64,000 nucleotides of DNA from Sediminivirga luteola. GTDB lineage: Bacteria; Actinomycetota; Actinomycetes; Actinomycetales; Brevibacteriaceae. The position numbers and the translations under genes are program-made. Below are positions 26,893 through 36,088 of this stretch, one piece after another (position 1 is the stretch's first letter; every line of letters begins with the position of its first letter). The stretch is taken from NCBI RefSeq assembly GCF_014639315.1, contig NZ_BMFY01000001.1, positions 186,001 through 250,000 of the forward strand, given 5' to 3'. The notes under the pieces were generated by a model. The model had not been told where the DNA came from. It saw nothing but the letters and a program-made list of their open reading frames with translations, and searched no databases.

Positions 26893-27828
26893 TCACTGGT
26901 CCGGCTCCGGTGGCACCTTGAGCAGCGAGTGGCGGGCCGCTGCCTGGACGCTTGCCCGGAGCTCGTCCAGCGCCGCCCCGCCTAGGTTCCACTGGTGCCA
27001 GTACAGCGTGACGTCCATGTGCGCGGCACCCGGGATCTTCTCGAACGCGAGGTCGCGCGGGTGCTGGCCATCGTCATCGGCGACCACGTTCAGGAACTGA
27101 TTCGGCACCAGGGACCAGCCCATTCCCGCCGCCACCGCCACATGGAACTGGCGGGCCTCGGGCAGGAAGTGAGCCGGAGGCCGGAGCCTGCGGCCGAAGA
27201 TCCCGCTCAGGTAGTCGTATTGAAGCTCGTCGTTCGCATCGAAGTTCAGCATCGGCGCCCAGGCCACGGCCTCCTCGGTGAAACCGTCCGCGAAGTGCTC
27301 GGCGATGAAGTCCGGATGCGCCCTGGGCCAGTACCGCATCACGCCCAGCGGGGTGAGCGTGCAACCGGCGATGTCCCTCGGATCCGAGGTCACGGCGGCC
27401 ATCGCCTCCCCGCGCTGCAGTAGCCTGGCGCTGAAGGCCTGATCGACCCGGTGAACGGTGAACAGCACACCGGAGTTGATCGCGGCGTCGCTGAGCGCGG
27501 GCATCAGCCAGGTGGCGAGGGAGTCGGCATTGGCCGCCAGGGAGATGACGGTCCTGCCGACCGTGCCCAGCGCCTGACTCAGCGCGGTCTCGGTCTCCTG
27601 GCTCAGCAGCGCGAACTGCCGCGCCATCCGCAGCACGACCTCTCCCGCCGGAGTCGGCCGCAGCGGTTTGCTGCGCACCAGCAGTACCGCGCCGACCTCT
27701 GATTCCAGCGCCTTCATCCGCTGGCTCACCGCAGACGGGCTGATCCCCAGCTCGGCGGCCGCGGCGTCGAACGTGCCGTGGTCGATCACGGCCGCCAGCG
27801 TCCGCAGCTGACCGGCGTCGACATCCAT
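26893..27828 (-). CDS. lysG: LysR-type regulator of the ArgP/LysG group
   Basis: 311-aa LysR regulator. N-terminal helix-turn-helix: VIDHGTFDAAAAELGISPSA followed by VSQRMKALESEVGAVLLVR. The C-terminal effector domain has the ArgP/LysG character (NADSLATWLMPAL, GWSLVPNQ). It is divergent from a LysE-type exporter at 28300; this is the classic lysG-lysE arrangement, in which LysG activates lysE when intracellular lysine, arginine or histidine rises. The 470-bp space between them holds triplicate 60-bp repeats and an AT-rich promoter-like patch near 28050-28100. Assignment as LysG rests on sequence type and pairing. Confidence 0.88.
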   Translation of the reverse strand: MDVDAGQLRTLAAVIDHGTFDAAAAELGISPSAVSQRMKALESEVGAVLLVRSKPLRPTPAGEVVLRMARQFALLSQETETALSQALGTVGRTVISLAANADSLATWLMPALSDAAINSGVLFTVHRVDQAFSARLLQRGEAMAAVTSDPRDIAGCTLTPLGVMRYWPRAHPDFIAEHFADGFTEEAVAWAPMLNFDANDELQYDYLSGIFGRRLRPPAHFLPEARQFHVAVAAGMGWSLVPNQFLNVVADDDGQHPRDLAFEKIPGAAHMDVTLYWHQWNLGGAALDELRASVQAAARHSLLKVPPEPDQ

Positions 27829-28299
27829 CGGCGCTCCTCTCGGTGTGTCATGGCTACCGGCGGGTGCCCGCGCGCGACCGTCGGCAGCCCTGATGCGGGG
27901 TCGTCATCGTCCTGTGGGCCGGCTCGTACCCGCACAACCCTCGCCAGCCTTGGACGCGGGCAGTCGTGACCCTGCGGCTGGTTCGCACCGGTATGGAACC
28001 GTCGGCAGCCCTGATGCGGGCCGACGTGGTCCTGCAGATTGGGTCATATCTGCCCGAGTCGACGCTGACAACAGCTTTTCTAATGATACTGAAGAATATT
28101 TAGCTGGACGTGGTATCGCTGACCTCACTAGCCTGAACACATACGCAGCGAGTCGCCCGGCGCGGGGTGCTGAGGCATCGGGACAGCCGCCCTGGCTGGC
28201 AATTCACGGTGGCCGTGCCCGACGGGCCGTCCCCGGGGTTCCGCCGGCTTCGCTGCTTCCCGTCCTTCCTTCATGCACAGCGACGCCAGGAGGTCTGTC
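27829..28299. other. lysG-lysE intergenic region
   Basis: 471 bases without a supported gene. Holds the 60-bp triplicate repeat (27877-28056) and then an AT-rich patch (about 28050-28110) with CTGACA and TAATGAT-like boxes, the best place for the divergent promoters and the LysG site. Confidence 0.55.
27877..28056. repeat. 60-bp direct repeat, three copies
   Basis: ACCGTCGGCAGCCCTGATGC starts at 27877 and again at 27998; a diverged copy (ACCCTCGCCAGCCTTGGACG) starts at 27937. Similar downstream words (CGGG, then GT-GT/GA-CCTG and GG-T-GT) recur with a period of 60-61 bases. The array lies between lysG and its likely target lysE. Confidence 0.75.
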
Positions 28300-29295
28300 G
28301 TGCAATCCGTCGTGCTCACCGGCTTCATCACCGGCCTGGGGATCATCGCGTCCATCGGCGCGCAGAACGCCTTCGTCCTGAAACAGGCACTCAAGCGCCA
28401 GCATCTGCGCGTGATGCTTGCCATCTGCGTGCTCTCCGATGTCCTGCTGATCCTCGGCGGGATCGCGGCCGTGGCCTACCTGGACCGGATCGCTCCATGG
28501 TTCACCGTGGCACTGACCTGGGCTGGCGTGGCCTTCCTGACCCTGTACGGCATCCACGCCTCCCGTTCCGCGCTGTTCCCGGCCGCCGATGCCACACCGG
28601 CCACCGATGCCGCAACCGAGCAGTCGGTAATCCCCGGGGACCGGTCGCCTGCGGCAGGGGCCGCCCCCGGCATCGGGCATTCCGACGGCAACGGGTGTCC
28701 TCTCCGTACCGGAGCAGGGACACCCCGGCTCCCGCTCGCCGCGGATGCCGCGTCCGCCGATGGCAGTAATGGGACGGTCGCACATGAAAGCGCCCCGCCC
28801 TGCACGAACCGCGGCGAGGCGCCGTCACGTGCGCCCGCCTTCGGCGTCGTTCCTGACGGCACCGGCGATGCGGTCCTCACCGCAGAGGGGACGCACGGTG
28901 CGAACCGGGCCGGCGATGTGCCCGGCGGCGGTGCGGCCACCGCCGTGACCGCGCCGGCCTCCGGCACGACCACTGCCACCCGGGACCGCGTCAGAACGCC
29001 GATGCTGCCCGTGGTGCTCACGCTCCTGGCGCTGACCTACCTGAACCCGCACGTCTACGTCGACGTGATCGTGCTCCTGGGGACGCTGGCGAACTCCTAC
29101 GGCCTGGAGGGCCGCTGGTGGTTCGGGGCGGGCGCCATCGCCGCCAGTGCGGTCTGGTTCAGCAGCCTCGTCTTCGCCGCCAGCAGGATGAGCCGGTTCT
29201 TCCGCTCCCAGCGCGCCTGGCGCTGCATCGACGGCGGCGTCTCCCTGCTCATGTTCGCGCTCGCGGGCGGCTTGGTGCTGCACGCTCTGAGCTGA
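28300..29295 (+). CDS. lysE: LysE/ArgO-type amino acid exporter with an enlarged loop
   Basis: Exporter of basic amino acids of the LysE superfamily, inner membrane. 331 aa from GTG 28300, which follows AGGAGG with a six-base spacer; an upstream ATG at 28273 has no ribosome site. The N-terminal half keeps ASIGAQNAFVLKQALKRQ and three membrane helices; the C-terminal half keeps LALTYLNPHVYVDVIVLLG and the last helices. Between them (about residues 93-230) is a hydrophilic Ala/Gly/Thr/Pro-rich segment of about 140 residues. The corresponding loop in C. glutamicum LysE is only about 45 residues. The reading frame is intact throughout. Its end overlaps the convergent gene by 47 bases. Confidence 0.88.
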   Translation: MQSVVLTGFITGLGIIASIGAQNAFVLKQALKRQHLRVMLAICVLSDVLLILGGIAAVAYLDRIAPWFTVALTWAGVAFLTLYGIHASRSALFPAADATPATDAATEQSVIPGDRSPAAGAAPGIGHSDGNGCPLRTGAGTPRLPLAADAASADGSNGTVAHESAPPCTNRGEAPSRAPAFGVVPDGTGDAVLTAEGTHGANRAGDVPGGGAATAVTAPASGTTTATRDRVRTPMLPVVLTLLALTYLNPHVYVDVIVLLGTLANSYGLEGRWWFGAGAIAASAVWFSSLVFAASRMSRFFRSQRAWRCIDGGVSLLMFALAGGLVLHALS

Positions 29296-30163
29296 GCCGC
29301 CCCAGCGGGGCCAGGGCCTGGCGCAGCCGTGCGCGCAGCTCCTGGCCGCGCTCACTGAAACCGCGCTGCGCGGCCACGTACTCGGCCTTCCCTTCAGGGG
29401 TCTCCACAGGCACCGGCTTGAACCCCCAGTCCCGCAGATCATACGGGGAGGCGCGCATGTCCAGCTCGCGGATGTCACAGGCCAGATCGAAGCAGTCCAG
29501 CACGAGCGACGACGGCGCCGCCGGGCTGAGCTTCATCGCCCATTTGTACAGGTCCATCCCGGCGTGCAGGCAGCCGGGCTGTTCCATGGACCGCATGCCC
29601 TCGCGGCTGGGAGAGAGCTCGTTGCGCGGCGCCGCCTCCGGGGTGAAGAACCGGAAGGCGTCGAAGTGGGAGCACTTGATGCGGTGGCTCTCGACGACCT
29701 CATCGGTCCCCTCGTGCCCTAGCCGCAGGCCGGCGGCGCTGTGCCGCACGTCATCGGGACCGGTGCGGTAGACCATCGCCCATTCATGCATCCCGAAGCA
29801 GCCGAACTCCGCTCTGCGGGCCGCGGTGCGTTCCAGCAGTTCGAGCGTGAAACCCAGGCCGGTGCCGCGAGCAGCCAGGAACGCCTCCTCGTCCAGGGTG
29901 ACCGCCGGCCCGTGTTCCGTGGCCACCGTGCGGTAGAACTTCCGGTCCGCGTACTCCGGTGCTTCCAGCAGCGCGACACCCGCGCCGGGATGCCACTGCG
30001 CCAGCTTGGCGGGAGAGAAGGGGTAGTAGGTGAACAGGAAGTCCCAGACGGGATGCGCCTCACCGCGGGCACGGCGCTCGCGGTGCGCGGCGGTGCGCTG
30101 CTCGGCTGCCGCCCGATGCGCCTCGGCAGCCGGCCGCCACTGTCCGGGAGGGAGAACCTGCAT
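29249..30163 (-). CDS. Conserved actinobacterial protein, often labelled 3-methyladenine DNA glycosylase
   Basis: 304-aa soluble protein of a family common in actinobacteria. Visible conserved blocks: HPVWDFLFTYYPFSPAKLAQ, WHPG, FGCFGMHEWAMVYR, SHRIKCSHFDAFRFF, QPGCLHAGMDLYKWAMKLSP and YDLRDWG. The His/Cys/Asp-rich blocks (KCSHFDAF, CLHAGMDLY) suggest a metal or substrate site. The glycosylase name is widespread in databases, but I see no HhH or AlkA features, so the function should be regarded as unknown. Start MQVLPPGQW at 30163 matches the usual family N-terminus. It overlaps the convergent lysE by 47 bases. Confidence 0.75.
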   Translation of the reverse strand: MQVLPPGQWRPAAEAHRAAAEQRTAAHRERRARGEAHPVWDFLFTYYPFSPAKLAQWHPGAGVALLEAPEYADRKFYRTVATEHGPAVTLDEEAFLAARGTGLGFTLELLERTAARRAEFGCFGMHEWAMVYRTGPDDVRHSAAGLRLGHEGTDEVVESHRIKCSHFDAFRFFTPEAAPRNELSPSREGMRSMEQPGCLHAGMDLYKWAMKLSPAAPSSLVLDCFDLACDIRELDMRASPYDLRDWGFKPVPVETPEGKAEYVAAQRGFSERGQELRARLRQALAPLGRLSSERAAPSRPRART

Positions 30164-30233
30164 CCCTCCATTGTGCCGCCACGCATGCTTCGCCCGCACC
30201 CGGGCAGCCAGCCTGATGCCTCTCACCGCGCGT

Positions 30234-30239
30234 TAGACT
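30234..30239 (+). promoter_or_regulatory. -10 hexamer of the FAH hydrolase gene (leaderless geometry)
   Basis: TAGACT ends seven bases before the ATG at 30247; no ribosome site is present. Confidence 0.5.
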
Positions 30240-30246
30240 CGATGCC

Positions 30247-31056
30247 ATGCGCATCGCCCGTTTCATCTCCGGTGAGGATCCCGCCTACGGCGTCGTGGAG
30301 GGCGACCTCCCCGAGCCGGGCCCCGACGGCGAGCTGGACCTCTCAGGTCTGCAGCTGGCCGTCCTATCCGGGGACCCCTTCTTCCAGCCCACCCAGTCCA
30401 CCGGTGAGAGAATCCCGCTGGCGGACGTCCGGCTGCTCTCGCCCATCATTCCCCGCTCCAAGGTTGTGGGTGTGGGTAAGAACTTCGCCGATCACGCCAA
30501 GGAGATGGGCGGCGAAGTGCCGCCGAGTCCCCTCACCTTCTTCAAGCCGAACACCGCCGTCATCGGCCCCGGCGATCCGATCCGCCTGCCAGCGGTCAGC
30601 GATGAGGTCTCTTACGAGGCCGAGCTGGCCGTCGTCATCGGCAAGATCGCCAAGGGCGTGCCCGCGGAGAAGGCCCGCGAGCACATCCTCGGCTACACCT
30701 GCGCCAACGACGTGACCCTCCGGGACATCCAGCGCAGCGACGGTCAGTGGTCCCGCGCCAAGGGCTTCGACACCTCCTGCCCGCTGGGGCCGTGGATCGA
30801 GACGGAGCTGGACACCCGCGACCTGGCGGTTCGCAGCTGGGTGAACGGGGAACTTCGCCAGGACGGCACCACCGAGGACTTCGTCTTCGACATCCCCGAG
30901 CTCATCGCTCACATCTCCGAGACCATCACCCTGCTTCCCGGCGATGTGATCCTCACCGGCACCCCCGCCGGCGTCGGCCGGATCGACGCCGGGGACCAGG
31001 TGCGTGTCTCGGTGGAGGGCATCGGCGTCCTGGCGAACCCCGTCATGGAAGCCTGA
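30247..31056 (+). CDS. Fumarylacetoacetate hydrolase-family protein
   Basis: 269-aa metal-dependent hydrolase or decarboxylase of the FAH superfamily. Seen: [26 protein letters not shown], metal-ligand region [30 protein letters not shown], and [16 protein letters not shown]. Related proteins act as acylpyruvases, oxaloacetate decarboxylases or 2-hydroxyhepta-dienedioate isomerases; the exact role here is unknown. It directly precedes gltX (46 bases), an order conserved in many actinobacteria, so it is probably a housekeeping metabolic-repair enzyme rather than part of a catabolic pathway. Confidence 0.9.
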   Translation: MRIARFISGEDPAYGVVEGDLPEPGPDGELDLSGLQLAVLSGDPFFQPTQSTGERIPLADVRLLSPIIPRSKVVGVGKNFADHAKEMGGEVPPSPLTFFKPNTAVIGPGDPIRLPAVSDEVSYEAELAVVIGKIAKGVPAEKAREHILGYTCANDVTLRDIQRSDGQWSRAKGFDTSCPLGPWIETELDTRDLAVRSWVNGELRQDGTTEDFVFDIPELIAHISETITLLPGDVILTGTPAGVGRIDAGDQVRVSVEGIGVLANPVMEA

Positions 31057-31102
31057 CCCTCCGGCGCCCCAGCATCAACCACGACCAAAGGAAGAGCACC
31101 TC

Positions 31103-32575
31103 GTGACCGTCCGAGTCCGATTCTGTCCCTCGCCCACCGGCACCCCGCATGTGGGGCTGGTGCGCACCGCGCTGTTCAACTGGGCCTACGCCCGGCACAC
31201 CGGCGGCACCTTCGTCTTCCGGATCGAGGACACCGACGCCGCCCGTGACTCCGAGGAGAGCTACGCGCAGGTCGTCGAGGCGCTGCGCTGGCTTGGCCTG
31301 GACTGGGACGAGGGCGTCGAGGTCGGCGGCCCGCACGGGCCCTACCGGCAGTCGGAGCGGGGTGAGATCTACCGCGAGGTGATCGCCAAGCTGCTGCAGG
31401 CCGGTCACATCTACGAGTCCTTCAGCACCCCGGAAGAGGTGGAGGAGCGGCATCGGGCAGCTGGACGGGACCCCAAGCTCGGTTACGACAACTACGACCG
31501 GGAGCTCACCGAGGAGCAGAAGGCGGCGTTCCGCGCGGAAGGCCGCGAGCCGGTGCTGCGGCTGCGGATGCCTGATGAGGACATCGTCTTCACCGATCTG
31601 GTCCGTGGCGAGATCACCTTCAAGGCCGGTGCGGTCTCGGACTACGTGGTGGTCCGCGCCAACGGGCAGCCGCTCTACACGCTGGTGAACCCGGTGGACG
31701 ACGCTCTCATGGAGATCACGCACGTCCTGCGCGGAGAAGACCTGCTCTCCTCGACGCCGCGCCAGATCGCGCTCTACCGCGCGCTGGAGGACATCGGCGT
31801 GGCCAAGCAGATCCCGGAGTTCGGGCATCTGCCATACGTGATGGGGGAGGGCAACAAGAAGCTCTCCAAGCGCGATCCCCAGTCGAACCTCTTCCTGCAC
31901 CGGGACAACGGGTTCATCCCCGAGGGGCTCATCAACTACCTGGCGCTGCTGGGCTGGTCGATCGGCCCGGAGCGCGATGTGTTCTCCGTGCAGGAGTTCG
32001 TCGAGGCGTTCGACATCAGGGACGTCAACCCCAACCCGGCGCGGTTCGACGAGAAGAAGGCCACCGCCATCAACGCCGATCACATCCGGGCCCTGGACGT
32101 GAGCGATTTCACCTCCCGCCTGGTGCCCTATCTGGCGGCCGCAGGCCTCGTCGACGAGGAGCCGACCCCTGCTCAGAAAGCCGTGCTGGATCAGGCTGCC
32201 CCGCTCATCCAGACCCGTGTGAACCTCCTGGGCGAGGCGCCCGGGCTCATCGGCTTCCTGTTCACTGCCGATGAGGACCTGGAGTTGACCGAGGACGGGC
32301 TCAAGACCCTGAAGGCCGATGCCCCGCAGGTCCTGGATGCCGCACTCGACGTGCTGGAGCCGCTGGAGGAGTTCGATGCCGGCCGGCTCCAGGACGTGCT
32401 CACGGGCACCCTGGTGGACGGGCTGGGAATCAAGCCCCGGCTGGCATTCGGGCCGCTGCGGGTGGGGGTTTCCGGACGCCGTGTCTCCCCGCCGCTGTTC
32501 GAGTCGATGGAGATCCTCGGCAAGGAGTCCACGCTCGCCCGGCTCCGGGCGCTGCGCGCAGCCCTGGGGAACTGA
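31103..32575 (+). CDS. gltX: Glutamyl-tRNA synthetase
   Basis: Class I aminoacyl-tRNA synthetase that charges tRNA-Glu. 490 aa. Seen: catalytic [19 protein letters not shown] (HIGH equivalent HVGL), [26 protein letters not shown] and the KMSKS-like [10 protein letters not shown]. The start is GTG 31103 after AAAGGAAG; the frame is open further upstream but that part overlaps the FAH gene. tRNA-Gln(CTG) and tRNA-Glu(CTC) follow directly. Most actinobacteria lack GlnRS and use a non-discriminating GluRS with GatCAB, so both tRNAs are probably substrates of this enzyme. Confidence 0.97.
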   Translation: MTVRVRFCPSPTGTPHVGLVRTALFNWAYARHTGGTFVFRIEDTDAARDSEESYAQVVEALRWLGLDWDEGVEVGGPHGPYRQSERGEIYREVIAKLLQAGHIYESFSTPEEVEERHRAAGRDPKLGYDNYDRELTEEQKAAFRAEGREPVLRLRMPDEDIVFTDLVRGEITFKAGAVSDYVVVRANGQPLYTLVNPVDDALMEITHVLRGEDLLSSTPRQIALYRALEDIGVAKQIPEFGHLPYVMGEGNKKLSKRDPQSNLFLHRDNGFIPEGLINYLALLGWSIGPERDVFSVQEFVEAFDIRDVNPNPARFDEKKATAINADHIRALDVSDFTSRLVPYLAAAGLVDEEPTPAQKAVLDQAAPLIQTRVNLLGEAPGLIGFLFTADEDLELTEDGLKTLKADAPQVLDAALDVLEPLEEFDAGRLQDVLTGTLVDGLGIKPRLAFGPLRVGVSGRRVSPPLFESMEILGKESTLARLRALRAALGN

Positions 32576-32656
32576 TCCGCCGCCCGGTTCCCATGGTGCC
32601 CCGACCTTCCGGATCCGCTGGCCTCGCGGTTGGAGCGCGGCGGTGCCCTGTCTTTC

Positions 32657-32700
32657 CTGGAACGGGCCCGTCCCAGCAGCCTGGAACAGGCCCGTTCCAG
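32657..32700 (+). terminator. gltX hairpin
   Basis: Arms CTGGAACGGGCC (32657-32668) and GGCCCGTTCCAG (32689-32700) pair perfectly over 12 bp, 80 bases after the gltX stop. No T-run. Confidence 0.6.
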
Positions 32701-32726
32701 TGGTGCGGAAGCCTGGCCGCCGCGTT

Positions 32727-32755
32727 TTGCACTCGCCGCGGCCGCCGGGTAAACT
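32727..32755 (+). promoter_or_regulatory. tRNA-Gln promoter
   Basis: TTGCAC (32727-32732), a 17-base spacer and TAAACT (32750-32755): a good housekeeping promoter about 57 bases upstream of the mature tRNA. Confidence 0.7.
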
Positions 32756-32811
32756 CGGTCGAGGCCGCGCGCCGGAGCCGATCTCAGATCGCCGCTTCGG
32801 GGCTGCAGTGG

Positions 32812-32883
32812 TGGGGTATGGTGTAATTGGCAGCACGAGTGATTCTGGTTCACTTAGTCTTGGTTCGAGTCCAGGTACCCCAG
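32812..32883 (+). tRNA. tRNA-Gln (anticodon CTG)
   Basis: Cloverleaf: acceptor arms TGGGGTA and TACCCCA, anticodon stem AGTGA/TCACT around loop TTCTGGT (anticodon CTG), T arm with GGTTCGAGTCC. Discriminator G; CCA is not encoded. Reads CAG codons, the main glutamine codon in this GC-rich genome. Confidence 0.95.
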
Positions 32884-32928
32884 CTCATCGACGGTCGTTC
32901 TTGACCGCCGGATGAAACCGGAACTGAT

Positions 32929-32957
32929 TTGGACATCTCCCGCGCAGCGGGTAAGGT
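32929..32957 (+). promoter_or_regulatory. tRNA-Glu promoter
   Basis: TTGGAC (32929-32934), a 17-base spacer and TAAGGT (32952-32957), 26 bases upstream of the tRNA. tRNA-Glu thus seems to have its own promoter. Confidence 0.7.
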
Positions 32958-32983
32958 AGCCAGGGTTGTTCCGGCAGGAACCC

Positions 32984-33056
32984 GCCCCCGTCGTCTAGGG
33001 GCCTAGGACGCCGCCCTCTCAAGGCGGAAACGGCAGTTCGAATCTGCTCGGGGGTA
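32984..33056 (+). tRNA. tRNA-Glu (anticodon CTC)
   Basis: Acceptor arms GCCCCCG and CGGGGGT (a G-U first pair), D arm with TCTAGGGGCCTAGGAC, anticodon stem CCGCC/GGCGG around loop CTCTCAA (anticodon CTC), T arm with CAGTTCGAATCTG. Discriminator A; CCA is not encoded. Reads GAG codons. A strong terminator follows eight bases later. Confidence 0.95.
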
Positions 33057-33063
33057 CCGAACG

Positions 33064-33097
33064 AAGAAGACCCGTGGAGGAATCCGCGGGTCTTCTT
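33064..33097. terminator. Bidirectional terminator between tRNA-Glu and ndgR
   Basis: Arms AAGAAGACCCG (33064-33074) and CGGGTCTTCTT (33087-33097) are perfectly complementary. The T-rich 3-prime arm on both strands lets it serve tRNA-Glu (+) and the convergent regulator (-). Confidence 0.8.
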
Positions 33098-33146
33098 GCA
33101 TTTCGCCTCAGCCTGCAAGCCCGGAATCGGGGTCACGGCTTTCGGG

Positions 33147-33860
33147 TCAGCTCTTGGCCAGGGCTTCGCTCAACGTCCGGGCGGCCTCCACCACCGCAGG
33201 AGCGTGCAGGCGACCGGGCTGCCGGGTCAGGCGTTCCACCGGGCCGGAGATCGACACGGCCGCCACCACGCGATTGGACGGCCCCCGTACCGGAGCGGAC
33301 ACCGAGGCCACGCCAGGCTCACGCTCGGCGACGCTCTGTGCCCAGCCCCGACGGCGCACGCCGGAGAGGACCGTGGCGGAGAAGCGGGCGCCGCGCAGGC
33401 CCGAATGCAACCGGTCGGGTTCCTCCCAGGCCAGCAGCACCTGCGCGGCGGAGCCGGCCTGCATGCTCAGGGTTGCTCCCACCGGCACGTAGTCGCGCAG
33501 GCCCACCGGCCGCTCGGCGGCGGCCACGCAAAGGCGCCCCTCGCCCTGCCGACGGTAGAGCTGGGCGCTCTCACCGGTGCGGTCCCGCAATCTGGCCAGC
33601 ACCGGGCCCGCGGCCGCGAGCAGCCGGTCCTCGCCCGCCGCGGAGGAAAGCTCTCCCAGTCGCGGACCCAGCACGAAGCGGCCCTGGAGATCGCGGCTGA
33701 CCAGCCGGTGATACTCCAGTGCCACCGCCAGGCGATGCGCCGTCGGACGAGCCAGGCCGGTGCCGGCCACCAGCTCCGCGAGGTTAGCCGGACCCGCTTC
33801 GAGGGCGGAGAGAACGAGGGAGGCTTTGTCGATCACGCCTACGCCGCTGCCAGAAGTCAT
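33147..33860 (-). CDS. ndgR: IclR-type regulator of leucine genes (NdgR/LtbR type)
   Basis: 237-aa IclR-family regulator: winged helix with ELVAGTGLARPTAHRLAVAL (residues about 25-45) and a ligand-binding domain (GSAAQVLLAWEEPDRL, PVRGPSNRVVAAVSISGP). It is divergent from leuC-leuD, the conserved position of NdgR in Streptomyces and LtbR in Corynebacterium, which control leuCD and other amino acid genes. ATG 33860 is chosen; an ATG three codons upstream is possible. TCTTGATA/TATCAAGA inverted copies (33877-33911) lie between the two genes and are the likely operator. Confidence 0.9.
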   Translation of the reverse strand: MTSGSGVGVIDKASLVLSALEAGPANLAELVAGTGLARPTAHRLAVALEYHRLVSRDLQGRFVLGPRLGELSSAAGEDRLLAAAGPVLARLRDRTGESAQLYRRQGEGRLCVAAAERPVGLRDYVPVGATLSMQAGSAAQVLLAWEEPDRLHSGLRGARFSATVLSGVRRRGWAQSVAEREPGVASVSAPVRGPSNRVVAAVSISGPVERLTRQPGRLHAPAVVEAARTLSEALAKS

Positions 33861-33876
33861 GCCCTCCATCTTGCAG

Positions 33877-33926
33877 TCTTGATAATTGAGATGCAACACC
33901 AGATATCAAGACGGCCTCTTTAGAAT
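33877..33926 (+). promoter_or_regulatory. ndgR-leuC intergenic operator and leuC promoter
   Basis: TCTTGATA (33877-33884) and TATCAAGA (33904-33911) form a perfect inverted repeat with a 19-base spacer, just upstream of the regulator start. TAGAAT (33921-33926) is a good -10 for leuC, giving a leader of about 80 bases. Confidence 0.6.
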
Positions 33927-34015
33927 CGGATGCCAAGGACAAGCATCCCGGCCGGCCGTGCCCGCTCACGAAGCGGACGCTGCACGCCCGGCCGGACCCG
34001 AGCGAGGGAGGGACC

Positions 34016-35485
34016 ATGGGCAAGACCCTGGCCGAGAAGGTCTGGGACGCGCACGTCGTGCGTTCCGGGGGCGGCAATGAGCCGGACACGATCTACATCG
34101 ACCTCCACCTCCTGCACGAGGTGACCTCGCCTCAGGCGTTCGAGGGACTGCGCCTGGCCGGCCGCAAGCTCCGCCGGCCGGACCTGACCATCGCCACCGA
34201 GGACCACAACACGCCGACGGCCGACATCTTCAAGCCGATCGCGGACCTCACCTCCCGGACGCAGATCGAGACACTGCGCAAGAACGCGGAGGAGTTCGGT
34301 GTCCGGCTGCACTCGCTCGGCGATGCGGAGCAGGGCATCGTCCACGTCGTCGGTCCGCAGCTGGGCCTGACCCAGCCCGGCATGACGGTCGTCTGCGGCG
34401 ATTCGCACACCTCGACCCACGGTGCCTTCGGCGCTCTGGCCTTCGGCATCGGGACCTCCGAGGTCGAGCACGTCATGGCCACCCAGACCCTGAGCCTGAA
34501 GCCCTTCAAGACCATGGCGATCACCATCGAGGGCGATCTGCCTGAAGGCTCGACGGCCAAGGACATCATCCTGGCGATCATCGCGAAGATCGGCACCGGC
34601 GGCGGGCAGGGCTATGTGCTGGAGTACCGCGGCAAGGCGATCGAGCAGCTGTCCATGGACGGCCGGATGACGATCTGCAACATGTCCATCGAGGCCGGCG
34701 CCCGTGCCGGGATGATCGCCCCGGACGAGACGACGTTCGAGTACGTCAAGGGCCGCCCGCATGCGCCCACCGGAGCGGACTGGGACTCGGCGGTGGAGTA
34801 CTGGAAGACGCTGCGCACCGACGACGATGCCGTATTCGACGCCGAGGTCGTGCTCCAGGCTGAGGACATCGAGCCCTTCGTCACCTGGGGCACCAACCCG
34901 GGGCAGGGCCTGCCGCTCTCCGCGCGCGTGCCGGACCCCCAGGACTTCGAGGACGAGACCGACCGCGTCGCGGCGGAGAACGCCCTGAAGTACATGGACC
35001 TGACCCCCGGCACGCCGCTGAAGGAGATCGAGGTCGACACGGTCTTCATGGGCTCGTGCACCAACAGCCGGATCGAGGACCTGCGCGCCTTCGCGTCCAT
35101 CATCAAGGGCCGGAAGAAGGCCGATGGCGTGCGCGTCATGGTCGTCCCCGGTTCCGCGAGGGTCCGGCTCCAGGCGGAGGCGGAGGGCCTGCACCACGTG
35201 TTCGAGGAGTTCGGCGCCGAATGGCGTTTCGCAGGCTGCTCGATGTGCCTGGGCATGAACCCCGACCAGCTTGCCCCCGGCGAGCGGTGCGCCTCCACCT
35301 CGAACCGCAACTTCGAGGGACGCCAGGGCAAAGGCGGCCGCACGCACCTCGTCTCGCCGGTGGTGGCGGCTGCCACGGCGGTGCGCGGCAAGCTGTCCTC
35401 CCCGGCGGACCTGCCACCGGCCGAGCCGACGGAAATCGGCGGTCCGGCCCAGCCGGATGTCACCATCGAGCGGAGGAGCGCGTAA
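34016..35485 (+). CDS. leuC: 3-isopropylmalate dehydratase large subunit
   Basis: Aconitase-family [4Fe-4S] enzyme subunit that, with LeuD, isomerises 2-isopropylmalate to 3-isopropylmalate. 489 aa. Cluster cysteines are seen in [15 protein letters not shown] and [32 protein letters not shown] is the family active-site block, and [20 protein letters not shown] lies in the N-terminal third. ATG 34016 follows GAGGGAGG. leuD begins three bases after the stop. Confidence 0.97.
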   Translation: MGKTLAEKVWDAHVVRSGGGNEPDTIYIDLHLLHEVTSPQAFEGLRLAGRKLRRPDLTIATEDHNTPTADIFKPIADLTSRTQIETLRKNAEEFGVRLHSLGDAEQGIVHVVGPQLGLTQPGMTVVCGDSHTSTHGAFGALAFGIGTSEVEHVMATQTLSLKPFKTMAITIEGDLPEGSTAKDIILAIIAKIGTGGGQGYVLEYRGKAIEQLSMDGRMTICNMSIEAGARAGMIAPDETTFEYVKGRPHAPTGADWDSAVEYWKTLRTDDDAVFDAEVVLQAEDIEPFVTWGTNPGQGLPLSARVPDPQDFEDETDRVAAENALKYMDLTPGTPLKEIEVDTVFMGSCTNSRIEDLRAFASIIKGRKKADGVRVMVVPGSARVRLQAEAEGLHHVFEEFGAEWRFAGCSMCLGMNPDQLAPGERCASTSNRNFEGRQGKGGRTHLVSPVVAAATAVRGKLSSPADLPPAEPTEIGGPAQPDVTIERRSA

Positions 35486-35488
35486 GCC

Positions 35489-36088
35489 ATGGAGAAGGTC
35501 ATCACGCACACCGGCATCGGCGTTCCGCTGCGGCGCAGCAACGTCGACACCGATCAGATCATCCCGGCGGTGTACCTGAAGCGGGTCTCCAAGACCGGAT
35601 TCGACGATGCGCTGTTCGCCGGCTGGCGGCAGGACGAGGAGTTCGTGCTCAACCGGGAGCCGTACTCCCGGGGCTCGGTCCTGGTGGCCGGACCGGACTT
35701 CGGCACCGGATCCTCCCGCGAGCACGCGGTCTGGGCGCTCAAGGACTTCGGGTTCCGCGCGGTGCTGGCGGCCCGCTTCGGTGACATCTTCCGCGGCAAC
35801 TCCGGCAAGCAGGGCCTCGTGGCCGGCGTCGTGGAGCAGGCCGACATCGAGCTAATCTGGAAGATCCTGGAGAACCAGCCCGGAACCGAGGTGACCGTGG
35901 ACCTGGAGACCAGGACCGTGCGGTGCGACACCGTCACGGTGCCCTTCGAGATCGACGACTACACCCGGTGGCGGCTGATGGAAGGCCTGGACGACATCGG
36001 GCTCACCCTGCGGCACGAGGAGGACATCACCGCCTACGAGGCCCGGCGCGAGTCCTGGCGGCCCACCACCCTGCCGGCCCGCACCTAG
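35489..36088 (+). CDS. leuD: 3-isopropylmalate dehydratase small subunit
   Basis: Swivel-domain partner of LeuC, 199 aa. Seen: [18 protein letters not shown] and [20 protein letters not shown], the substrate-binding loop of the family. Three bases after leuC, clearly one operon under NdgR control. The next gene is on the other strand. Confidence 0.97.
   Translation: MEKVITHTGIGVPLRRSNVDTDQIIPAVYLKRVSKTGFDDALFAGWRQDEEFVLNREPYSRGSVLVAGPDFGTGSSREHAVWALKDFGFRAVLAARFGDIFRGNSGKQGLVAGVVEQADIELIWKILENQPGTEVTVDLETRTVRCDTVTVPFEIDDYTRWRLMEGLDDIGLTLRHEEDITAYEARRESWRPTTLPART

Noticed and set aside
29249-30163. Confident assignment as 3-methyladenine DNA glycosylase
   Set aside because: The database label is common but no glycosylase fold motif is visible; kept as a conserved protein of unknown function.
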